This document shows positions 29,239 through 39,192 of a stretch of 64,000 nucleotides of DNA, piece after piece (positions within the stretch are counted from its first letter, which is position 1; every line of letters begins with the position of its first letter). The position numbers and the translations under genes are program-made. Source of the DNA: Deltaproteobacteria bacterium (GTDB lineage: Bacteria; Desulfobacterota; Desulfobacteria; Desulfobacterales; UBA5852); the NCBI GenBank assembly GCA_020444045.1, contig JAHLLS010000013.1:1-64000 (forward strand). Direction: 5' to 3'. Below the pieces are notes generated by a model. That model saw only the letters and a program-made list of their open reading frames with translations. It was not told the origin of the DNA and did not search any database.

Positions 29239-30354
29239 TCAGTCTGCGGAGATGGGCGGTTTCGTCGGGAAGTCGGTGTAGCGAACGTTGATATCCCGTT
29301 TGGGGTAGGGAATTTCGATGCCGGCGCGGTCGAACGCTTCTTTGACGCGGTCAATCACAAAGGAGATCGTATCCATGCGCCGTCTTGCGTCCTTGATCCA
29401 GACCCGCAACTGTAAATCCACGGCCGATTCGCTGAAATTGCGTACGACCACCTTCGGCAGCGGTGGATCGGCAATCCAGTCCATCTGCCGGGCAACATCG
29501 ACAATGATGGCTTTGGCTTTATCGATGTCGGCGTCATAGGCGATGCCAATGTTCACCCTGACGCGGATCAGTGAACTGATAATCGTATAGTTGACGATAT
29601 CGCGCTTCATAATTTCGTTATTGGGAATAATGATGACGATATTGTCGGTGGTTTTGATCTTGGTGGCCCGCAGTCCGATGTCGACCACGTCGCCCCAAGA
29701 GGCGCTGCCGGCCGGGGCACTCCAGACCTCGATGCGGTCGCCAATTTCGAACGGGCGGTCGATAATCAGCAAGACGCCCGCGATAAGGTTTGACAGGGTG
29801 TCCTTGGCCGCAAACCCAATGGCGATTCCGGCCACACCGGCGCCGGCGATAAACGGCATCACATTGATGCCTACGATATCCAGCGCCAGGATGATGGCGG
29901 TGACATAGAGAATGGCACCGGAAAAGCGGTTGAGGAGATCAAAAATAATATCATCCACCTTGTTGTCGGTTCGGTCGGCGACATTCTTTTCCAGGTATGT
30001 CAGGGCGGCAATCAGAACGACTTTGGCGGGCGCGGCCAGCATGACGATCAAGACGCCCTGGAATATTTTTTCCAGGAGCGCCAGATCGAACAAGCGGGCA
30101 ATGTAAGTGCCGGCGATAATCACCAAACCATAGCGAACCGCCTTGCGGATGGCTTTGAGGATATTCTCGTTTTCTCTAAAGAAGGGATACCGCAGGAGGC
30201 GTCGGCTCAGCCGCTGGAGGAACCATTTCATCAGCAGCCAAACGATCAGGATTACCAGCAAGGCGGCGGTCGCCTTGTAGGCGGCCAGTCCGTGGGGGGT
30301 GTCGGTGCCGGGAAGTCCTTTCAGCCATCGAAGCAGATTGTCGATGTGGTCCAT
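29239..30354 (-). CDS. MscS-family mechanosensitive channel
   Basis: A 371-residue small-conductance mechanosensitive channel. Membrane segments occupy roughly residues 25-45, 72-92, 100-120 and 135-185. The pore helix has VMPFIAGAGVAGIAIGFAAKDTLSNLIAG, and the beta domain starts LLIIDRPFEIGDRIEV, both characteristic of MscS. It releases solutes under hypo-osmotic stress. It is separated from the HTH-EIIA gene by 123 bases with no clear gene between; its neighbours on this strand are ion or stress related. Confidence 0.94.
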   Translation of the reverse strand: MDHIDNLLRWLKGLPGTDTPHGLAAYKATAALLVILIVWLLMKWFLQRLSRRLLRYPFFRENENILKAIRKAVRYGLVIIAGTYIARLFDLALLEKIFQGVLIVMLAAPAKVVLIAALTYLEKNVADRTDNKVDDIIFDLLNRFSGAILYVTAIILALDIVGINVMPFIAGAGVAGIAIGFAAKDTLSNLIAGVLLIIDRPFEIGDRIEVWSAPAGSASWGDVVDIGLRATKIKTTDNIVIIIPNNEIMKRDIVNYTIISSLIRVRVNIGIAYDADIDKAKAIIVDVARQMDWIADPPLPKVVVRNFSESAVDLQLRVWIKDARRRMDTISFVIDRVKEAFDRAGIEIPYPKRDINVRYTDFPTKPPISAD

Positions 30355-30470
30355 GCGATGTTATCCTGGCGCGCGTGATGACCGCCTTGTTTATCAGCGA
30401 AAAAAACACGCGGGCTGCCTGCTTAAAAGGTCGAGCCTGGATGTTTCCCGGCCTTGCGGGATGGAAGCAC

Positions 30471-30517
30471 GGCCTCCCGGCTGGCAGGGCAGCGATTTGC
30501 CCGCCAGCCGGAAGGCC
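30471..30517 (-). terminator. long hairpin downstream of sdhB
   Basis: GGCCT-C-CCGGCTGGC-A-GGGC (30471-30490) pairs with GCCCGCCAGCCGGAAGGCC (30499-30517) with one mismatch and one bulge, and an 8-base loop. It starts 16 bases past the sdhB stop on the minus strand. No T-run follows, so it is either a weak or Rho-assisted terminator or an mRNA-stabilising hairpin. Confidence 0.55.
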
Positions 30518-30532
30518 GGTGTGGACAGCGGG

Positions 30533-31309
30533 TTAAACCGCTTCAGAAGCAAAACCCGCTTTTATGAATTCCCGGTTCAGGCGGGCAATATTAATGATGG
30601 AGATCTCCTTGGGGCACACCGCTTCACAAACGCGGTGGTTGGAGCAATTGCCGAAAAGAAGATCGTCCATGGCTTTTACCATCGAGATGGCCCGCTCGGC
30701 GGCTTCCGGTTTCCCCTGGGGCAATAATGCCAGCTGGGAGACCTTGGCGCTCACAAACAACATGGCGGAGGCATTCGGACAGGCGGCTACACAGGCGCCG
30801 CAACCGATGCAAGCGGCCGCATCCATGGCCTTTTCGGCCACGTCCATGGGCACCGGAATGGCATTGGCGTCCTGGGGGGATCCCGTATTGACGGATACAT
30901 AGCCGCCGGACTGAATGATTTTGTCCAGGGGACTGCGATCGACCATCAGGTCTTTGATAACCTTGAAGGCTCTTGCCCGCCAAGGTTCCACGGCGATGAC
31001 GTCGCCATTGGAAAACTTGCGCATGTGCAGCTGGCAGAGGGTCATGGCTTTCTGGGGGCCATGGGGTACACCGTCCACCACGCAGCCGCAGGTTCCGCAG
31101 ATTCCCTCCCGGCAGTCATTGTCGAAAGCGATCGGTTCTTTGCCTTCATGGGTCAGTTTTTCGTTGACCAGGTCCAGCATCTCCAGAAACGACGTGTGGG
31201 TTTCCACATTCTGGACGGGGATGGTTTCAAAGCGCCCCTTGTCCCGGGGGCCTTTTTGACGCCAGACTTTCAGCGTTATATTGATGGTGTGCTCTTCCGT
31301 CGTTGTCAC
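30533..31309 (-). CDS. sdhB: succinate dehydrogenase/fumarate reductase iron-sulfur subunit
   Basis: A 258-residue iron-sulfur subunit carrying electrons between the flavoprotein and membrane quinone site. The 2Fe-2S ligands are C66, C71, C74 and C92 ([11 protein letters not shown]). The 4Fe-4S site is [12 protein letters not shown] (about 161-172) and the 3Fe-4S/4Fe-4S site [13 protein letters not shown] (about 217-229). Its start overlaps the sdhA stop by four bases. In Desulfobacterota such complexes can run as succinate dehydrogenase in the oxidative direction or as fumarate reductase, which sequence alone cannot tell. Confidence 0.95.
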   Translation of the reverse strand: MTTTEEHTINITLKVWRQKGPRDKGRFETIPVQNVETHTSFLEMLDLVNEKLTHEGKEPIAFDNDCREGICGTCGCVVDGVPHGPQKAMTLCQLHMRKFSNGDVIAVEPWRARAFKVIKDLMVDRSPLDKIIQSGGYVSVNTGSPQDANAIPVPMDVAEKAMDAAACIGCGACVAACPNASAMLFVSAKVSQLALLPQGKPEAAERAISMVKAMDDLLFGNCSNHRVCEAVCPKEISIINIARLNREFIKAGFASEAV

Positions 31310-33219
31310 TTGTAGCTCCTTTGCGTTAAGGCGACATTCTCAAATACCAGAGGCTCTTTGTGAAACTTCGGCGTATTGCCGTAGCCATCGTATTCCCAAG
31401 CGGCGACGTGACAATAGCCGTCGTCGTCACGTTTGGCTTCGTTTTCTTCCGTCTGGTGTTCTTCCCTGAGATGGCACCCGCAGGACTCGTCCCGCTCCAG
31501 CGCATCTAGGGCCATGACTTCCGCGAACTCGAGAAAATCCGCCAGTCGGCCGGCCTTTTGCAGGCTGAGATTATAATCGGAGGCTGTTCCCGGTACTTTG
31601 ACATCTTTCCAGAAGTCTTCACGCAAGCCCTGAATTTCCTCGATGGCCTGTTTGAGGCCGGCGGCGTTGCGGGCCATGCCCACATGCTCCACCATGATTT
31701 TTCCGAGCTTGACGTGAATTTCCCTTACCGTTTGCTTGCCGTCGATGGCCAGCAGCTTCTGATCCTGTTCCAGCGCTTTCTGGGCGGCATCGCGAAAGGC
31801 CTGATGGTTTTCGGTAATATCAGACACGCCGTTGGTGGCCAGGTAGGGGCCGATGGTGTAAGGAATGACAAAGTAGCCGTCTGCCAGCCCCTGCATGAGG
31901 GCGCTGGCCCCCAGTCGGTTGGCGCCGTGATCCGAAAAGTTGCTTTCCCCCAGGGAGAACAACCCGGGGATGGTGGTCTGCAGTTCGTAGTCGACCCAGA
32001 GACCGCCCATGGTGTAATGGGAGGCCGGATAGATCATCATGGGGGTTTCGTACGGGTTGTCATCCGTGATGTTCTGGTACATATCGAACAGATTGCCGTA
32101 TTTGCGTTGGATGACGTCTTTACCATCCCGATTGATGGCATCCGCAAAATCAAGGTAAACGGCGTAACCGGTGGCCCCCACCCCCAGGCCGGCGTCGCAC
32201 ATCTCCTTGGCGTTGCGGCTGGCCACGTCACGTGGCACCAGGTTGCCGAAACTGGGATACTTCTCTTCCAGGAAATACCGGCGGTCTTCTTCGGGAATCT
32301 GGTTGGGTCGGCGGGTGTCCTCGGGATTCTTGGGCACCCAGACCCGGCCATCGTTCCGGAGACTTTCACTCATCAGGGTCAATTTGGCCTGATAATCGCT
32401 CGTATGCGGGATACATGTCGGGTGAATTTGGGTAAAGCACGGATTGGCGAAAAGGGCGCCTTTCTTGTAGGCTTTGAACGCCGCCCCGACATTGCAGGAA
32501 TCGGCATTGGTGGAAAGATAAAACACCGTGCCGTAGCCCCCGGTGGCCAGGACGACCGCATCGGCGGCATACCGTTCCATTTCACCGGTAATGAGATTGC
32601 GGACGATGATGCCCCGGGCTTTGTCCTGGACGATGACGATGTCCACCAGCTCGCGGCGGGTGAACATTTCGACTTTGCCGGCGGCAATCTGTCGGGATAA
32701 GGCGCTGTAGGCACCCAATAAAAGCTGTTGACCCGTTTGCCCCCGGGCGTAGAAGGTGCGCGATACCTGAGCACCGCCAAAACTGCGGTTGGCCAGCATG
32801 CCGCCGTACTCTCGCGCAAACGGAACACCCTGGGCGACGCACTGATCGATGATGCTGTTGCTCACTTGGGCCAGGCGATAGACGTTGGCTTCCCGGGCAC
32901 GGAAATCACCGCCCTTGATGGTGTCGTAAAACAGGCGCCAGATGCTGTCGCCGTCGTTGGGGTAATTTTTAGCGGCATTGATGCCGCCCTGGGCCGCGAT
33001 ACTGTGGGCCCGGCGGGGGCTGTCCTGGATACAAAAGGCCTTGACGTTGTAGCCCAACTCGGCCAGGGAGGCCGAGGCCGCACTCCCGGCCAGGCCGGTT
33101 CCCACGACGATGACCGAATATTTGCGTTTGTTGGCCGGGTTCACCAGTTTGGTTTCAAAGCGGTATTTGTCCCATTTATTCTGGAGCGGGCCGCTTGGGG
33201 TTTTTCCATCCAGCTGCAT
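31306..33219 (-). CDS. sdhA: succinate dehydrogenase/fumarate reductase flavoprotein subunit
   Basis: A 637-residue flavoprotein. The FAD Rossmann motif is [21 protein letters not shown] near the N terminus. The [16 protein letters not shown] segment contains the His for covalent FAD, and the substrate-site motif HPTCIP with downstream GALFANP is in place. The C-terminal domain contains the conserved R-E-x-H-type active-site arginine region and a family-typical helical tail. Cytoplasmic side of the membrane; oxidises succinate or reduces fumarate. It is the middle gene of sdhC-sdhA-sdhB. Confidence 0.96.
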   Translation of the reverse strand: MQLDGKTPSGPLQNKWDKYRFETKLVNPANKRKYSVIVVGTGLAGSAASASLAELGYNVKAFCIQDSPRRAHSIAAQGGINAAKNYPNDGDSIWRLFYDTIKGGDFRAREANVYRLAQVSNSIIDQCVAQGVPFAREYGGMLANRSFGGAQVSRTFYARGQTGQQLLLGAYSALSRQIAAGKVEMFTRRELVDIVIVQDKARGIIVRNLITGEMERYAADAVVLATGGYGTVFYLSTNADSCNVGAAFKAYKKGALFANPCFTQIHPTCIPHTSDYQAKLTLMSESLRNDGRVWVPKNPEDTRRPNQIPEEDRRYFLEEKYPSFGNLVPRDVASRNAKEMCDAGLGVGATGYAVYLDFADAINRDGKDVIQRKYGNLFDMYQNITDDNPYETPMMIYPASHYTMGGLWVDYELQTTIPGLFSLGESNFSDHGANRLGASALMQGLADGYFVIPYTIGPYLATNGVSDITENHQAFRDAAQKALEQDQKLLAIDGKQTVREIHVKLGKIMVEHVGMARNAAGLKQAIEEIQGLREDFWKDVKVPGTASDYNLSLQKAGRLADFLEFAEVMALDALERDESCGCHLREEHQTEENEAKRDDDGYCHVAAWEYDGYGNTPKFHKEPLVFENVALTQRSYK

Positions 33220-33231
33220 TGAAAGTCCTCC

Positions 33232-33879
33232 TTAAGCGATAAACGCAATGTAAATCGGCAGAAACCCGAATCCCAAACCGAATACCAGGCTCAGAATCAA
33301 TCCGCCCGTATTGATGGCGGGCATGTATTTCGGATGGTTCAGGCCGAACGTCTGAAACAGGCTCCAGAAGCCGTGGCTGACATGCAAGGCGATCATGACC
33401 ATGGCCAGCACATAAAGGCCGACATAGACCGGGTTCTGAAAAGCGGCGGATACGATTTGAAAGATGGTGGTACCGCCCTGGTCGACAAAAAACCGGCTGA
33501 AATTGGTGAGGTGAAAGAGGATAAACATCAGGATCAAAAGCCCGGTATAGGGCATGGTGGCGGAACCGATGGTTTTCCCGCCGGGATTGCGATTTACCGC
33601 ATACCGGGTGGGGCGGGCATTAAAGTTTTGCCAGAAGATGATCAGCCCGCTGAATACATGAACCAGAAACAGCCCCAATAATCCAAATTCCGCCACCCCC
33701 AGAAGGGGGCCCAGGGCATGCAGGTGCTCGGCGTAGCTGTTGAAAGCATCCGCCCCGCCGTAAAGTGTAAGGTTACCAGCCAGGTGGACCGCGAGAAATC
33801 CGATGAAGCTTAGACCGGTAGCCGCCATCATCAGTTTTTTACCGATGGATGTGCCGAGGGTTGTGGTCAACCATTTCAT
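33232..33879 (-). CDS. sdhC: succinate dehydrogenase cytochrome b subunit
   Basis: A 215-residue membrane anchor with five predicted helices and several conserved histidines (HLAGNLTLY, HLHALG, HLTNFS, HVSHGFWSLF). The last four helical His residues could ligate two b haems. A single ~220-residue anchor together with sdhA/sdhB in the order C-A-B is typical of type B succinate:menaquinone or fumarate reductase complexes. The start at 33879 (MKWLTTT) was chosen because GGAGAG lies upstream; the longer frame adds 11 residues. It reacts with menaquinone, inferred from the family. Confidence 0.93.
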   Translation of the reverse strand: MKWLTTTLGTSIGKKLMMAATGLSFIGFLAVHLAGNLTLYGGADAFNSYAEHLHALGPLLGVAEFGLLGLFLVHVFSGLIIFWQNFNARPTRYAVNRNPGGKTIGSATMPYTGLLILMFILFHLTNFSRFFVDQGGTTIFQIVSAAFQNPVYVGLYVLAMVMIALHVSHGFWSLFQTFGLNHPKYMPAINTGGLILSLVFGLGFGFLPIYIAFIA

Positions 33880-34159
33880 TGTTTGCGATCTCTCCAAACG
33901 TTTAAGGGTCAATAAAAGGTTACGGTATAGCCATATTCAGGTTCAAACCCACCGTTGAAGCCGTGCCGCCTGACGTCGGATAACAGCCGGATGTGGCGAT
34001 GAGCAAACGGGGAAGGGCAGGTGCAATTCGGCAGGGGGGCAAAGTCATCATTCGGTTGAAAGGGGTCTGAAACATGGTTTCCTACTCGCCGGGTTTTTTA
34101 GCGGCCGATATTGGGCTTGGGCACCGAATCCCGACAATTTAATAAACAAGATTCAAGCT

Positions 34160-34729
34160 CTATTGGGTATGGTCGGATCTGTCAATAAATTTTTGACGCC
34201 ACCACATATCACTGGGTGTCGACAGAATGCTGTCGGCCATTGACCGTCCGATATCGGTTTGAAGGCGTTGCTGGACATTGGGAATCCACGTCGATGGTGG
34301 GGCATGCCCCAAGTCGGCCAGTTCTTTAAGTTCCAGCAGAAACGCCAGTTGGTCGGCATCGTGCGCCAGGCGCGCTTCTATACTTGCCCCCAGGTTGAAT
34401 TCATCGATCAGGGCGCGCAGGTCACTGCCAAAGGGCAGCGCATGCACCATGTCATTTAGCGCGGCGTCTTCGTCGGCCTGGAGATAGAATTTTTGCACGT
34501 AATTCAGGTCGCCGACGCGGGCCTCGGGCAAATCATGGACCAGGCTCATGGTGATCAGCTTGCGGGCATCGGCTTCGGGAACCATGTGGCTGAGGACATA
34601 CGCAATAAAGGTGGTGCTGAAGCTGTGTTCGGCCACCGACTCACGGCCGACGCCCAAAAATTGATAGCCGGAACGTGGCAGCCGTTTCAGGCTGCGGGCT
34701 TCAAACAGCAGCTGCGCGATGTGTTTCAT
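34160..34729 (-). CDS. HD-domain 5'-deoxynucleotidase (YfbR/HDDC2-like)
   Basis: A 189-residue HD-domain protein. The N terminus MKHIAQLLFEARSLKRLPRSGY, ESVAEHSFSTTF with a metal His, and LVHDLPEARVGD (HD) are conserved in the YfbR/HDDC2 5'-deoxynucleotidase branch; a later LAHDADQLAFLLE supplies the last metal Asp. It probably dephosphorylates deoxynucleoside monophosphates. The start was moved to ATG 34729, the start of the domain; the 62-residue upstream extension has no ribosome binding site and no similarity. Monocistronic. Confidence 0.85.
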   Translation of the reverse strand: MKHIAQLLFEARSLKRLPRSGYQFLGVGRESVAEHSFSTTFIAYVLSHMVPEADARKLITMSLVHDLPEARVGDLNYVQKFYLQADEDAALNDMVHALPFGSDLRALIDEFNLGASIEARLAHDADQLAFLLELKELADLGHAPPSTWIPNVQQRLQTDIGRSMADSILSTPSDMWWRQKFIDRSDHTQ

Positions 34730-35015
34730 AAAGATTCGGTTCTCCTTCCGAGTGATTGCTGCTATAATCCGTTTAGAATACCTTTTACGAGTTGTTGGGG
34801 TGAAATGCAACGACCAGCATAGCCACCGCGGCAACCTCGTTTCTGCCACGGATTTCGTCATGGTTCTGGTCCGGCAATTCGTTCCTTGCTGGCCGACAAC
34901 CAAAGCAGTTGACACCTTTCAGCAATTTGGATAGCGTTCCTCAATTTATAGCCGCGTTCGCGCCTGGACGCGTTGGGCCGATAGCGCCCGTAAACGATGA
35001 CATTCGGAGAAATCA

Positions 35016-35744
35016 ATGGGTTCTGCAAAAATTGACATTCTGCACATGGTTCTGAACGCCGGGCTGGTGGTTCAACTGGTTTTGCTGCTGCTGGTGCTTT
35101 TTTCCATTACCTCCTGGGCGATTATCCTGATAAAGTATCGCTACATGCGCCGGGCCTTTCGTGAGTCGGCCCTGTTTATCGAGTTTTTCTGGAAGAGCCG
35201 GGACCTCACCGATGCCTTCACCAAGTCCAAACAGCTGCAGGGCAGCCCGGTGGCGCGCATCTTTCGTGTCGCCTATCTTGAATTGCGCAAACTCAGCAAG
35301 CAGGGCCCGGTGGCCGATGCCGGCCGGGGTCCATCCGAAAAGGCGTCTTTGGGGGCACGCACGGGCGGCATCGATAATGTCAAGCGGGCTTTACGGCGCG
35401 CCATCAATACCGAGACCACCCGCATGACCCAGATGGTGCCCTTTCTGGCGACGACCGGCAACACCACGCCGTTTATCGGCCTTTTCGGCACGGTCTGGGG
35501 CATCATGAATTCCTTTCATGGGATCGGTCAGATGGGGTCGGCCAGTCTGGCTGTCGTGGCCCCCGGCATTTCCGAAGCGCTGGTGGCAACGGCTGTGGGC
35601 TTGGCCGCCGCGATTCCGGCGGTTATTGCGTTCAATTTTTACATGAGCAAAATTCGAACCCTGGAATCCGAACTGATCAGTTTTTCGGCCGATTTTCTGA
35701 ATGTCGTGGAACGGGATATCTTTCGGGGGCAAGGAGGCGACTGA
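35016..35744 (+). CDS. tolQ: TolQ proton channel subunit
   Basis: A 242-residue ExbB/TolQ/MotA-family membrane protein. It has three hydrophobic segments: about 12-35, 140-162 (FLATTGNTTPFIGLFGTVWGIMNSF) and 185-210 (PGISEALVATAVGLAAAIPAVIAFNF). The Thr/Gly-rich motif lines the proton path with TolR. A short Ala/Gly-rich stretch near residue 95-115 in the cytoplasmic loop is somewhat long. TolQ drives the Tol-Pal envelope system with proton motive force. The stop overlaps the tolR start. Confidence 0.95.
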   Translation: MGSAKIDILHMVLNAGLVVQLVLLLLVLFSITSWAIILIKYRYMRRAFRESALFIEFFWKSRDLTDAFTKSKQLQGSPVARIFRVAYLELRKLSKQGPVADAGRGPSEKASLGARTGGIDNVKRALRRAINTETTRMTQMVPFLATTGNTTPFIGLFGTVWGIMNSFHGIGQMGSASLAVVAPGISEALVATAVGLAAAIPAVIAFNFYMSKIRTLESELISFSADFLNVVERDIFRGQGGD

Positions 35745-36163
35745 TGCAGGTCGGCGGAAAAGACAGCGGTTTCATGGGTGAAATCAATGTCACGCCCTTT
35801 GTGGATGTGATGCTGGTATTGCTGATCATCTTTATGGTGACGGCCCCGATGATGGTGGAAGGGGTCAATGTCGATTTGCCGGAAACCACGGCCCAGCCGC
35901 TGGAGTCGGAAAAAGAGCCTTTGGTGGTCACCATTGACAAGGACGGGCAGGTTTTTATCAATGATTTTAAAACCGGCCGGGACATTTTTGCCACCAAATT
36001 GACCAAGGTGCTGGAGGCCCGTCAGGATCGGACTGTCTACCTCAAGGCGGACAAGACGATTCCCTACGGGGTGGTGATGCAGATCATGTCCGAGATCAGA
36101 GGCACCGGTGTTGCCAAACTGGGCATGGTAACCTTGCCGGTGCCGGAGACCCTCCCCAAATAA
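35744..36163 (+). CDS. tolR: TolR/ExbD biopolymer transport protein
   Basis: A 139-residue ExbD/TolR protein. A single membrane helix (about 18-38) contains the key aspartate in INVTPFVDVMLVLLIIFMV. The periplasmic domain follows (ESEKEPLVVTIDKDGQVFIND). It couples proton flow to TolA movement. Its start ATG overlaps the tolQ stop (TGATG), so both are cotranslated. Confidence 0.95.
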   Translation: MQVGGKDSGFMGEINVTPFVDVMLVLLIIFMVTAPMMVEGVNVDLPETTAQPLESEKEPLVVTIDKDGQVFINDFKTGRDIFATKLTKVLEARQDRTVYLKADKTIPYGVVMQIMSEIRGTGVAKLGMVTLPVPETLPK

Positions 36164-36190
36164 TGGGTGCGGTATACAGGTATTCCAGGG

Positions 36191-37045
36191 ATGTATAGCG
36201 ACGACCGGCAAACCATGGTGCTGGATTCAGGTCAGGACACCCACAAGATTTTCGGGATGTTCCTTGTTTCCGCATTATGCCATCTGGTATTCTTTGCGGT
36301 AATGACCTTTATGCCGGCCTCCTTCATGTCATCGCATCGATTTTTAGCCCCCCGGGCCATCAGCGTCGATCTGGTGTCCCTGCCGGCCGGCGAGCCCGCC
36401 CCCGTCGCCCCGGTGGCAGAACCCCAAACGGCGCCTGCCGTAAAACCGGAAGCGCCTCCCCCTGAGGCGGTGCCGATTCCCACGCCCAAGCCGGACCCGG
36501 TGCCGGTCGCGCCAAAGCCTAAACCTGAAAAGGTGGTCCAATCCCTCAAGAAAAAGACGATTAAAAAAGACAAGATCAAAAAGCCCGTTGTCCAGCAGCC
36601 AACGCCACCGGCCGCCAAACCGAGCCAGAGCAAGGTGTCCAAAGCCATCGAGTCCATGCGCAGCAAAGTGGCGACCCAGGAAAAAACGCGCGCCACGGCC
36701 GGAGCCGGCACCACCACGGGCGGAGGGGGAGGCGGCGGTGGCGCCGCTATTCTGAGTCGTATCGACAATTACAAGATTGAAGCAGCATTAGCGGTGTCCC
36801 AAAATTGGGCTTATTCTCAGCAGCTTTCAGGTGCAAATGACCAATTGGTAACGGAGATCACGTTTCGAATTCTTCCTAGCGGTGAAATCACGGATATCAA
36901 AATCGTTACGCCATCCGGCAATCGCTATCTTGATGAATCTGCCGTACGGGCTATCAAAAAAACCAGTCCGGTGGCACCGCATCCGGAAGGAATTAACCGG
37001 CCTTTTATCGAAGTCGGTCTTCGGGCGACACCGGCCGGTTTTTGA
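36191..37045 (+). CDS. tolA: TonB/TolA-type energy transducer
   Basis: About 284 residues. A single N-terminal membrane helix is at about 20-40 (MFLVSALCHLVFFAVM), then a long Pro/Ala/Lys spacer (APVAPVAEPQ... through KKKTIKKDK), a Gly-rich hinge and a C-terminal TonB/TolA beta domain (from about residue 205, ITFRILPSGEITDIKIV). By position between tolR and tolB it is the TolA role, but its C-terminal domain is of TonB type, as in many Desulfobacterota. Three in-frame starts (36167 GTG, 36191 ATG, 36215 ATG) cannot be separated by SD strength. Confidence 0.85.
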   Translation: MYSDDRQTMVLDSGQDTHKIFGMFLVSALCHLVFFAVMTFMPASFMSSHRFLAPRAISVDLVSLPAGEPAPVAPVAEPQTAPAVKPEAPPPEAVPIPTPKPDPVPVAPKPKPEKVVQSLKKKTIKKDKIKKPVVQQPTPPAAKPSQSKVSKAIESMRSKVATQEKTRATAGAGTTTGGGGGGGGAAILSRIDNYKIEAALAVSQNWAYSQQLSGANDQLVTEITFRILPSGEITDIKIVTPSGNRYLDESAVRAIKKTSPVAPHPEGINRPFIEVGLRATPAGF

Positions 37046-37139
37046 TAAATATCGATCACATGGCAGGTGCTCGGCAGGGGCGCCATCGTTCCCATTGCCA
37101 GGCCGCCCCGCCATTCTATGCAACGAAAGAGAGATCTTG

Positions 37140-38486
37140 ATGGTATCTGTGCGCAGATCAATTTTAGCCCCTGTCCTCATGCTGGTGGTCTTGCTTTCAA
37201 CCATACCCGCATCAGCCGTGGACGAATTCATCGAAATAAATCCGTTTCTGAAAAAAATTCCATTGGCCATCCCTGCCTTTAAACCTTTATCGGAAGGCGC
37301 GCTTGCCCTGGAAACATCTGATGAGGCGGCTCAACTTATGGCTGAAACTCTTCAGTTCACCGGGTATTTCAATATTTTGGACAAGGGGGCCTATCTGGAG
37401 GACCCGCGTGCCTCCGGGATTACCGACGCCAGCATCAACTACCGCAACTGGACGGTGATCGGGGCCGAACTGCTGATCACGGGAGGGGTTCGCCGCTCCG
37501 ACGAGGCTGTCGAAATGGAGTTGCGGCTGTTTGATACCTTCAAGGGGCAATCGGTCATCGGCAAGCGGTATCGCGGCAGCCCGAAAGACACGCGACGGAT
37601 CGTAAGGAAATTCGCCAGTGAGGTGGTCTTTTTTCTCACCGGCAACCGGGGGTATTTCAACAGCGAAATCGCTTTCGTCTCGACAGGGACCGGCAACAAA
37701 GAAATCTACATTGCCGAATTCGATGGACGCAACCCGGCGCAGTTTACCCGGACCAAGAACATTACCTTGTCGCCGGCCTGGTCCCCGGACGCCCAATGGC
37801 TGGCCTATACGGCCTATCCCAAGAACCGCCCCTTTCTCTATATCAAACACCGGCATCACAAACGCGGTTACGAGATCGGTAACAAGGGGTTGAACATTAC
37901 GCCGGCCTGGTTTCCCGAGGCCGATCCATCGGCTTCCCTCGATGATATGCGCTTGGCGGCAACATTGTCCTTCACCGGTGATCAGGAAATTTATCTGTTG
38001 ACTGGAAAAGGGAAAATTATTAAAAGGTTGACGAAAAGTTCGGGGAGCGATGTCTCCCCTACCTGGTCTCCGGATGGAAAGAAATTTGCCTTTGTTTCCA
38101 ACCGCTCCGGAAACCCGCATATTTATGTTAAAGATCTTGATTCTGGACGCGTCGACCGTTTGACATTCCAAGGACGCTACAATACCCAGCCCAGTTGGTC
38201 GCCCAAGGGAGACAAGCTGGCTTATGCCGGCATGGAAGGTAGTCGCAACGACATATTTGTCATTGGTTTCAACGGTCGTCCGCCGGTTCAGTTGACCCGC
38301 GATGCGGGCAGCAATGAATCGCCTTCCTGGTCGCCGGACGGCAGCATGATCGTTTTCAGTTCCAATCGCGAGGGACGTTCACGCATCTATGTGATGACGG
38401 CTTTTGGAACCGATCAACGCCGGTTGCTGACGCTTCCGGGTGAGCAAACCAATCCCCAATGGTCGCCTAATAAGCACCTTAACTAA
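37140..38486 (+). CDS. tolB: Tol-Pal system protein TolB
   Basis: A 448-residue periplasmic protein. A signal peptide (about 1-26, ending SASA) is followed by the TolB N domain and a six-bladed propeller with repeated S-W-S-P-D-G motifs (LSPAWSPDAQWLAYT, VSPTWSPDGKKFAFV, TQPSWSPKGDKLAYA, ESPSWSPDGSMIVFS). TolB binds Pal and links it to the inner-membrane TolQRA. ATG 37140 was chosen because AAGAGAG lies upstream and the signal peptide begins there. Confidence 0.95.
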   Translation: MVSVRRSILAPVLMLVVLLSTIPASAVDEFIEINPFLKKIPLAIPAFKPLSEGALALETSDEAAQLMAETLQFTGYFNILDKGAYLEDPRASGITDASINYRNWTVIGAELLITGGVRRSDEAVEMELRLFDTFKGQSVIGKRYRGSPKDTRRIVRKFASEVVFFLTGNRGYFNSEIAFVSTGTGNKEIYIAEFDGRNPAQFTRTKNITLSPAWSPDAQWLAYTAYPKNRPFLYIKHRHHKRGYEIGNKGLNITPAWFPEADPSASLDDMRLAATLSFTGDQEIYLLTGKGKIIKRLTKSSGSDVSPTWSPDGKKFAFVSNRSGNPHIYVKDLDSGRVDRLTFQGRYNTQPSWSPKGDKLAYAGMEGSRNDIFVIGFNGRPPVQLTRDAGSNESPSWSPDGSMIVFSSNREGRSRIYVMTAFGTDQRRLLTLPGEQTNPQWSPNKHLN

Positions 38487-38513
38487 TGTGTTAGGTTGTT
38501 GAAAGGAGGAACA

Positions 38514-39047
38514 ATGCAAAGAAAACTATGGATGGTTCTGGCCCTGTTACTGCTGGTGCCTGGACTGATGTTATTGACATCTTGCGCCCAGAAGTCGGCG
38601 GTGGATCAGGATACCACCCAAAAGACGACGCCGCCGGCCGACACCGGGTCGACCACCGGCAGTGACGATCTGCAGGCCGACGCGGCCAAACGGGCGGCTG
38701 AACAAGCCATGAATCAGTTCATCAATGAACATATTTATTTTAATTTCGACAGTGCCGCATTGTCCGCTATGGCTCAGGCGACCCTGAAGAACAAAGCTGC
38801 CTGGCTAAAGGCGAATCCTAGTGCCATGGTCGTTATTGAAGGGAATTGTGACAACCGCGGCACTAACGAATACAATCTCGCTCTTGGTGAGCGTCGCGCC
38901 CTGAGTGCTCAAGCTTACCTAGTGGACTTAGGTATCTCCGCTTCGCGTATTTCAACGATCAGCTACGGTGAAGAACGACCGTTGGACAATCGCAACACGG
39001 AAGAAGCCTGGGCGAAGAACCGAAACGATCAATTTAAACTCAGGTAG
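38514..39047 (+). CDS. pal: peptidoglycan-associated lipoprotein Pal
   Basis: A 177-residue lipoprotein. The lipobox LLTSC places the lipidated cysteine at residue 24. A low-complexity linker precedes an OmpA-like peptidoglycan-binding domain (IYFNFDSAALSAMAQATL, then VVIEGNCDNRGTNEYNLALGERRA, with NERR-type DR residues). It tethers the outer membrane to peptidoglycan and moves with TolB. AAAGGAGG precedes ATG 38514, which settles the start. Confidence 0.96.
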   Translation: MQRKLWMVLALLLLVPGLMLLTSCAQKSAVDQDTTQKTTPPADTGSTTGSDDLQADAAKRAAEQAMNQFINEHIYFNFDSAALSAMAQATLKNKAAWLKANPSAMVVIEGNCDNRGTNEYNLALGERRALSAQAYLVDLGISASRISTISYGEERPLDNRNTEEAWAKNRNDQFKLR

Positions 39048-39118
39048 ATTTTAGCCGGCAATGGAACCGTGCTACGCACGGTGCCCAGGATACGGCCGAT
39101 GAATGTTCCCGCAGAGTC

Positions 39119-39160
39119 AAAAACCTGCCCGCTGCTTGTCGGCGGGCAGGTTTTTTGTTT
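39119..39160 (+). terminator. Rho-independent terminator after pal
   Basis: An 11-bp perfect stem, AACCTGCCCGC (39121-39131) and GCGGGCAGGTT (39141-39151), with a 9-base loop and a T6 run. It separates pal from cpoB, so cpoB needs read-through or its own promoter. A smaller ACCGTGC/GCACGGT hairpin lies just upstream at 39066-39082. Confidence 0.85.
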
Positions 39161-39192
39161 TACCAACAACCCTTGCAAACCGGGAAACTGTT

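Noticed and set aside
34160..34915. Extended N terminus of the HD-domain protein
   Set aside because: The 62 extra residues begin at a start without SD and have no similarity; the domain starts at 34729.
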